The notes under the pieces were generated by a model that worked only from the letters and a program-made list of their open reading frames with translations, was not told the origin of the DNA and made no database searches. The translations under genes and the position numbers were made by a program. A stretch of 64,000 nt of DNA, taken from positions 1 through 64,000 of the forward strand of contig NZ_ATDL01000021.1 in assembly GCF_000416985.1 (NCBI RefSeq). Reading direction: 5' to 3'. This document shows, piece by piece, positions 59,026-64,000 of the stretch; position 1 is the stretch's first letter; the number at the start of each line of letters is the position of its first letter. The stretch comes from Sphingobacterium paucimobilis HER1398 (lineage in GTDB: Bacteria > Bacteroidota > Bacteroidia > Sphingobacteriales > Sphingobacteriaceae).

Positions 59026-59448
59026 ATGAAAAAAATCATGAAACGTAACGGCCTACTGGCTGTATTATTTTTTGCTCTTGTGAGCGTGGGTATATCCAGC
59101 TGTAGTAAAGATGACAAAGGACCTGAAGGTGGCAGTATTGATGCCGCTATAGGTACTTATGTAGGTACTATCGATGTAATTGGCGGAAAAAAATATTATG
59201 AAGCTGTAATTATAGTATCTAAAGTAGATAAAGATCATTTGAAAGTAGAAGCGAAAGCAGATCAGCCTTATTCTATTATTACAACAAAGACATTGCAGGT
59301 ATCTGCCAATGGTAATATGTCAGTACAGGCATCGGCTGATCCTAACGGTCTTTTGATCTATACAATGGCAGAAAAAAATATAAAAATTGTCACTAAGGAT
59401 ACAAAAGAAGATGATGTGATCTATAGTTTTGACGGAAAGAAGCAATAA
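59026..59448 (+). CDS. Small lipoprotein, hypothetical
   Basis: 140 residues with lipobox GISSC (Cys26) after a signal helix (LLAVLFFALVSVGI). A second Met at codon 5 could also be the start. The mature part begins SKDDKGPEGG and forms a compact beta-rich domain (IGTYVGTIDVIGG, YYEAVIIVSKVDKD, IKIVTKDTKEDDVIYSFDG) that suggests an eight-stranded barrel. Similar short lipoproteins with a GTYxGT motif are common in Bacteroidota. Single-gene unit between two terminators. Confidence 0.85.
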   Translation: MKKIMKRNGLLAVLFFALVSVGISSCSKDDKGPEGGSIDAAIGTYVGTIDVIGGKKYYEAVIIVSKVDKDHLKVEAKADQPYSIITTKTLQVSANGNMSVQASADPNGLLIYTMAEKNIKIVTKDTKEDDVIYSFDGKKQ

Positions 59449-59498
59449 GAGAAGTAAATTTAAATAAATGAGAGTAGGTCCGATACTGTCGGATCAAG

Positions 59499-59532
59499 CA
59501 GGCGTCGGCGTAGAGTGGACGCCTGTTTTTTT
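59499..59532 (+). terminator. Intrinsic terminator of the lipoprotein gene
   Basis: CAGGCGTC (59499-59506) pairs with GACGCCTG (59518-59525), followed by a run of T (59526-59532). A smaller hairpin TCCGAtactgTCGGA lies just before it. Confidence 0.88.
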
Positions 59533-59621
59533 GTTTAGATATTTATAGAAGCACTATTATGCAGCTCTTTCCTATAAGTCAGAAAAGTTGGTTATCTTAG
59601 GCCTTCGTAAGAACTAAGCCT

Positions 59622-60215
59622 ATGCACCTTATCGACCGTGATACCATTGCTGACTTAAAAAAAGGGAATATTGATGCCTTTAATAAGGTGTACGAAATCC
59701 TGTCCAATGGGGTCTATAGTGTATGCTTTAAAATAACAAAAGACAAATATGCAGCCGAAGATATTTTGCAGGATGTCTTTATCAAACTGTGGAACTACCG
59801 AGAACAGCTCGATGTGGAGGGCAACCTGTGGGTATTCCTCTATGTGGTGTCTAAGCAGCTCAGTATAAACAAAATAAAGTCAGGTTCGCGAAGGCTCATA
59901 CAGGATGAAGAAGCCGTCGATACGGAGCTGATGGCCCCCTCGCCCGAAGAGGAAGTATTCTATAAGGAGCTGAAATCTTTCGTGGATAAGACTATTGCCG
60001 AGCTGCCGCATCAACAGCGTACAGTGATCGAACTGAGTCGAAATGAAGCACTGACCCATCAACAGATTGCCCTACGACTGGGGATTGCTCCCAATACGGT
60101 AAAGAACCACATGACCCAGGCGCTGAAGAAGCTCCGTACGCATTTTGGCGATGCCCATCTCCATACTACCTTCCCGCTGATGGTATATTTTGAAATATTT
60201 TTTCCCAAGCACTAG
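59622..60215 (+). CDS. ECF RNA polymerase sigma factor (sigma-70 family)
   Basis: 197 residues. Region 2: FNKVYEILSNGVYSVCFKITKD, AAEDILQDVFIKLWNYR; region 4: LPHQQRTVIELSRNEALTHQQIALRLGIAPNTVKNHMTQALKKLR. Start at ATG 59622. First gene of a sigma-FecR-SusC set in the same order as at 21.6-16.2 kb but on the plus strand. Binds the FecR-type anti-sigma factor encoded next. Confidence 0.92.
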   Translation: MHLIDRDTIADLKKGNIDAFNKVYEILSNGVYSVCFKITKDKYAAEDILQDVFIKLWNYREQLDVEGNLWVFLYVVSKQLSINKIKSGSRRLIQDEEAVDTELMAPSPEEEVFYKELKSFVDKTIAELPHQQRTVIELSRNEALTHQQIALRLGIAPNTVKNHMTQALKKLRTHFGDAHLHTTFPLMVYFEIFFPKH

Positions 60216-60260
60216 TCGTATCCTCTTGTGCAATTGTTCTTCTAATAAAGAGTCTTGATT

Positions 60261-61412
60261 TTGAACACTACACGATTTAAACAATTATTGCAAAAGCGCT
60301 ATGAAGAAAACCTCTCTGCTGAAGAGCAGGAGGAATTTGATATGCTCTTGAAGCAGTATTCGCGTGGTGAGGTGTCGGGTATGATCGATGAAACGATTAT
60401 TGTCGATATGCAGATGCCTTTTGAGAAAGAAAAGATGCTTGAACAATTGCATGCTACGGTTGAGGGTACCGTCCGAAAGAATTCCAAAGTGAAGAAGTGG
60501 CTCGGATATGTTGCAGCAGCAAGTGTGATAGGTCTACTGTTTTGGTGGAGACTGGACGTGGAGAAGGGCCCGCATGGGGAGATGCAGGCTTCTGTCCATT
60601 CGAAAGACACAACGGAACTACTATTGCCCGATGACGTGGCAATAATCACGTTGGAGGATGGACGCTCGTTTGTCATGGCTGACACAACAGAAGAGATCAA
60701 TAATGCTGCTGTACATGTGCAACGGATCGCTAGAGGAAGATACCGTCTGGACGTAAAAACTACCTACAAAACTGAGAAAGGCTTCCATACGTTTTCCACT
60801 CCTAAGGGGGTGAGTAACCGTGTACTGCTATCGGACGGCACGGAGGTACATCTCAACTCAGCATCGCGATTACAGATTTCATCGCGCTATGGCAGCGATA
60901 ATAGGTCCGTCCGATTGGAAGGAGAGGCTTATTTTGACGTGAGAAAAGTTGACCCTGCAGTGTTTGATGTAGCCGCGAAAAATGTGAATGTACGGGTATT
61001 GGGTACAAAATTCAATATACGGGCATTATCGACGGAGGATTTGGTACAGACGACGCTGGAAGAGGGAAAAGTGTGTATGCAAAGAGGGGTGCAAGAGGTG
61101 ATACTCGTGCCTGGGCAGCGGGCAACAGCCGACAGTAGTCTAGGGGAGATGACGGTCGAACCAGTCGATGTGGAGGAGATACTGGGCTGGAAGGACGGAT
61201 ATTTTGTATGTAACGATCAGCCGTTGCCTGTTTTACTGCAGGAGTTGGCGCGCTGGTATCATATAGATCGTATTATTTGGAATAAGAAAACTGATGAACG
61301 AGTGACATTGAGCCTGGCGAGAAGCAGAGACCTAAAAGAGCTCCTGGAACGAATCGAGTCTATAGCAGATGTCCGTTTTAAAATCAAAGGAAGAAATATC
61401 GTTGTACAATAA
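60261..61412 (+). CDS. FecR-family anti-sigma factor, TTG start
   Basis: About 383 residues. No ATG lies near the N-terminus; TTG 60261 (NTTRFKQLLQKRYEENLSAEE) gives the usual beginning of the family, and TTG 60255 two codons earlier is equally possible. Cytoplasmic part to about 82, membrane helix about 83-99 (WLGYVAAASVIGLLFWW), FecR domain with TPKGVSNRVLLSDGTEVHLNSASRL, YFDVRKV and VRVLGTKFNIRA, and a C-terminal DUF4974 domain (LPVLLQELARWYHIDRIIW). It transmits the signal from the SusC receptor 120 bases downstream. Confidence 0.93.
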   Translation: MNTTRFKQLLQKRYEENLSAEEQEEFDMLLKQYSRGEVSGMIDETIIVDMQMPFEKEKMLEQLHATVEGTVRKNSKVKKWLGYVAAASVIGLLFWWRLDVEKGPHGEMQASVHSKDTTELLLPDDVAIITLEDGRSFVMADTTEEINNAAVHVQRIARGRYRLDVKTTYKTEKGFHTFSTPKGVSNRVLLSDGTEVHLNSASRLQISSRYGSDNRSVRLEGEAYFDVRKVDPAVFDVAAKNVNVRVLGTKFNIRALSTEDLVQTTLEEGKVCMQRGVQEVILVPGQRATADSSLGEMTVEPVDVEEILGWKDGYFVCNDQPLPVLLQELARWYHIDRIIWNKKTDERVTLSLARSRDLKELLERIESIADVRFKIKGRNIVVQ

Positions 61413-61532
61413 AGGCTGAATATACGGCAGCATGTAAAATAAAACGTTCTTTGAGTAACTCAATTATTCAAATTGTATACCATATTAACCAATAATGGCG
61501 TAAATTGCTATGCCTAAATAGTATGGATTAAT

Positions 61533-64000
61533 ATGTTAAGACTTGTTATTGTCGCATATAGCTTGATATTAATGCAATGGAGCGCTGATGTGTTTGCTCA
61601 GCGAATATCTATCGATGTGAAAAATGCGCGGTTGAAGCAGATTCTGAAACAGATACAGCGACAGACAAACTATGACTTCATGTATAATACGGAACAGCTG
61701 CGGGCGTTTGAACCAGTAACGGTAAAGTTCACGGATGTTCAGGTAGAAGAGGTGCTGGATTATTGCTTAAAGAGCCAAGGATTGTACTATGAAATCAAGA
61801 ATAATATTGTCGTCATACGTAGTGGACTTGAAGAACAGGCGATAGGGAGAAGAGAGGGGATAAGAGGAAGGGTGCTGGATGAAAAGGAAGGCCCGTTTAA
61901 AGGAGCCTCGATACGGGTCAAGAATAAACCCCATATCGTAACTACGTCTGATGAAAAAGGGGAGTTCTATCTGCCCGATGCTGTAGAGAATCAACAACTC
62001 GTTATATCCTGTATTGGATACGAAACTAAAGAAATAAAAGCTACCTATGATAAGGGGAGGATGACGGTGCTGATCCTCCCCAAAAACATCGCCATGGATG
62101 AGGTCGTCACGACCGGAATCTTCAAAAAAGCACTGGCAAGTTTTACCGGGGCTTCGGTCACTATTACAGGAGACGAACTGCAGATGGCGGGAACTCGTAA
62201 TCTGGTCTCGTCGATCCGAAATATAGATCCTTCTTTTAACCTCATTGAAAATAACCGGTATGGCTCTAACCCCAATAGCTTTCCGGAAATACAGATTCGT
62301 GGCAACAGTAATATCCCGAATGTCGACGAGTTGCAGAGCGATGCACGGATCAACCTAAATACCCCCCTGATTATTCTGGATGGATTTGAAACCAATCTCC
62401 AAAAGCTATTGGAGATCAATGAGAATGAAGTGGAGTTGATCACTTTGCTGAAGGATGCTTCGGCAACGGCGATATATGGGTCAAGAGGGGCCAATGGGGT
62501 GGTCGTGATCACGACGAAAAGTCCTCGAGAGGGAAAATTAAGAATAACCTATCGTGCCGATATGAATGTCGAGATACCGGATGTCAGTTCGTATAAGTTG
62601 TTGAATGCCGCGGATAAGTTGGAACTGGAAAAAAGGGTAGGGTACTACGATGAATCCGAATCGACTTCCTTGCAGCGTTATTACAGCTTTATACGCAACG
62701 AGGTCAATAGTGGGGTAAATACGGATTGGGTCAGTCTGCCTCTGCGTAATGGAATAGGACAGCGGCACAACTTGCGCTTGGATGGTGGTAGCCCAGAGTT
62801 TAGGTATGTGTTATCAGCACAGTACAACGATGTGCAGGGAGGTATGAAAGGGTCTTCTAAGAAGATCATCAACAGTACGATGGGGCTGTCTTATATCTAT
62901 GACCATATCAAATTCAAGAACAATTTGATGGTGACACAGAATCTGCAGGCGAATTCGCCTTATGGTGCTTTTCATCAATATGTACGAATGAACCCGTATT
63001 GGGTGCCTTATGATGATAAGGGTAAGGCGTTGAAAGTACTGGGCGACCCCGGCAATCTGGATTATTTGAGGTTTTGGGGAGATAACCTACCTACTAATCC
63101 GCTGTATAATGCAACGCTCAATACCTTTGATACAGGAGAAACCTTTGAACTGACCAACAATACAAGTGTGGAATGGAATGTGCATCGTAATTTGCTCTTA
63201 CGGGCGCAATTGGGCCTTACGAGGACCACACAGCAAACGGATCGGTTTAGGCCCGCAGAGCATACGGCATTTGCCCGGTACAGTGCAAAAGATATCGCTA
63301 GAAAAGGGGATTATCGATTCTCTACCGGAAAGGGATTTCGCTACGACGCCTCCCTCAATCTATCGTACAATAAGGTGTTCAATCAGGACCACATGCTGTT
63401 TGCCGGAGTGGATTATAATATCCGTCAGAACAAACGACTTTATTATGAGATTCTGGCAGAGGGCTTCAATAATCCCGATTTGGATTTCCTGCCTGCAGCA
63501 CTGCAATATGCCAAGGATGGTAAACCTAATGGGAGTGAGATGCTGTCTCGGGCGGTTGGATTTACCGGTAACTTGAGTTATTCGTATGCAGATCGTTATT
63601 TTTCAGATGCGTCCCTGCGAATGGACGGAGCATCACAGTTTGGCGCTGAAAATCAGTTTGCGCCGTTTTGGTCGGTAGGAGCTGGTTGGAATTTGCATAA
63701 GGAAACACTCTTTACATTGCCCGAAGCTATAAATCGTTTAAAAATAAGGATGTCTACCGGTGTTACAGGCTCACAAAACTTCAGGGCTTATCAGTCCATT
63801 TCAACTTATAAATACTATACTGATGACCGATATTTTAATTGGACGGGGAGCTATATGATGGGACTCGGCAACGAGGAGCTCAGGTGGCAGCAGAACTATA
63901 AAAACAATATAGGTATTGAACTGGAAATGTTTGAGGGGTATTTTTCCATGATGGCGGACGTGTATAAAGAAACGTCCAGAGATATGGTGTCGTCGGTTAT
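61533..64000 (+). CDS. SusC-family TonB-dependent transporter with STN domain (3' end outside window)
   Basis: 822 complete codons in frame, running off the right edge. Signal peptide (VIVAYSLILMQWSADVFA), STN domain (about 25-90, ISIDVKNARLKQILKQIQRQ), carboxypeptidase-regulatory-like domain (about 108-185, IRGRVLDEKEGPFKGASIRV), plug (about 190-330) with EIQIRGNSNIPN, PLIILDGFETN, VELITLLKDASATAIYGSRGANGVVVITTK, then barrel strands. The STN domain pairs it with the FecR protein upstream. About 200-250 barrel residues and a SusD gene are expected just outside the window. Confidence 0.94.
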   Translation, partial: MLRLVIVAYSLILMQWSADVFAQRISIDVKNARLKQILKQIQRQTNYDFMYNTEQLRAFEPVTVKFTDVQVEEVLDYCLKSQGLYYEIKNNIVVIRSGLEEQAIGRREGIRGRVLDEKEGPFKGASIRVKNKPHIVTTSDEKGEFYLPDAVENQQLVISCIGYETKEIKATYDKGRMTVLILPKNIAMDEVVTTGIFKKALASFTGASVTITGDELQMAGTRNLVSSIRNIDPSFNLIENNRYGSNPNSFPEIQIRGNSNIPNVDELQSDARINLNTPLIILDGFETNLQKLLEINENEVELITLLKDASATAIYGSRGANGVVVITTKSPREGKLRITYRADMNVEIPDVSSYKLLNAADKLELEKRVGYYDESESTSLQRYYSFIRNEVNSGVNTDWVSLPLRNGIGQRHNLRLDGGSPEFRYVLSAQYNDVQGGMKGSSKKIINSTMGLSYIYDHIKFKNNLMVTQNLQANSPYGAFHQYVRMNPYWVPYDDKGKALKVLGDPGNLDYLRFWGDNLPTNPLYNATLNTFDTGETFELTNNTSVEWNVHRNLLLRAQLGLTRTTQQTDRFRPAEHTAFARYSAKDIARKGDYRFSTGKGFRYDASLNLSYNKVFNQDHMLFAGVDYNIRQNKRLYYEILAEGFNNPDLDFLPAALQYAKDGKPNGSEMLSRAVGFTGNLSYSYADRYFSDASLRMDGASQFGAENQFAPFWSVGAGWNLHKETLFTLPEAINRLKIRMSTGVTGSQNFRAYQSISTYKYYTDDRYFNWTGSYMMGLGNEELRWQQNYKNNIGIELEMFEGYFSMMADVYKETSRDMVSSV

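Noticed and set aside
63166..63576. Open frame of 136 codons on the plus strand
   Set aside because: It is an out-of-frame shadow of the partial SusC gene at 61533-64000.

Overview
The window looks like chromosomal DNA of a Bacteroidota bacterium, most like the Sphingobacteriaceae (Sphingobacterium or Pedobacter type). The reasons are three SusC-type TonB receptors (two with a SusD partner in the window), two ECF sigma/FecR pairs, TlpA thioredoxins carrying DUF4369, -7 promoter elements of the TAnnTTTG type, and dispersed intergenic repeats of a kind common in this phylum. I made no database search. Family names come from motifs visible in the translations.

Layout. 1-540: 3' end of an IS21-type element (istB). 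0.7-2.36 kb: a minus-strand DNA-binding protein, then about 800 bases with no gene but dense long-range base pairing, which I call a candidate large structured RNA. 2.36-8.2 kb: plus-strand operon of an unknown protein, a thioredoxin-like protein, SusC and SusD. 8.2-12.3 kb: small regulatory island (secreted peptide, AraC regulator, hypothetical protein, membrane-LytTR regulator, MerR-like HTH protein). 12.5-21.6 kb: minus-strand operon sigma factor > FecR > SusC > SusD > two TlpA/DUF4369 proteins. 21.6-26.2 kb: repeat-rich accessory stretch with a decapitated AAA ATPase, a lipoprotein / amidase / three-helix membrane protein / Fn3 cassette that resembles a lysis module, and a 21-bp heptad-encoding tandem repeat.

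26.3-58.8 kb: one large surface-polysaccharide locus. A Bacteroidota promoter precedes a wHTH regulator and a cytidylyltransferase, followed by rfbBCDA (dTDP-L-rhamnose), outer-membrane export (SLBB/Wza-like) and chain-length (Wzz-like) proteins. Next comes a visibly AT-rich serotype cassette: wbpA-E-D-B-I homologues (UDP-diacetamido-mannuronic acid), an embedded L-2-hydroxyglutarate oxidase, hisH/hisF/wbpG homologues (acetamidino modification), flippase, polymerase and five glycosyltransferases. The locus ends with a sugar epimerase/reductase, a WbpL/WecA-like initiating transferase, a WxcM-like cupin and a WbpM-like 4,6-dehydratase. Together these predict a Wzx/Wzy-dependent O-antigen or capsule containing an amidinated mannuronic acid, L-rhamnose and a 6-deoxy-HexNAc starter sugar.

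58.8-64 kb: a small lipoprotein, then a second sigma factor > FecR > SusC system cut by the right edge.

The most unusual items are the structured region at 1561-2336, the 20-unit heptad repeat at 25424-25855, the lysis-like cassette at 22389-25053, and the oxidase placed inside the amidino-sugar pathway.
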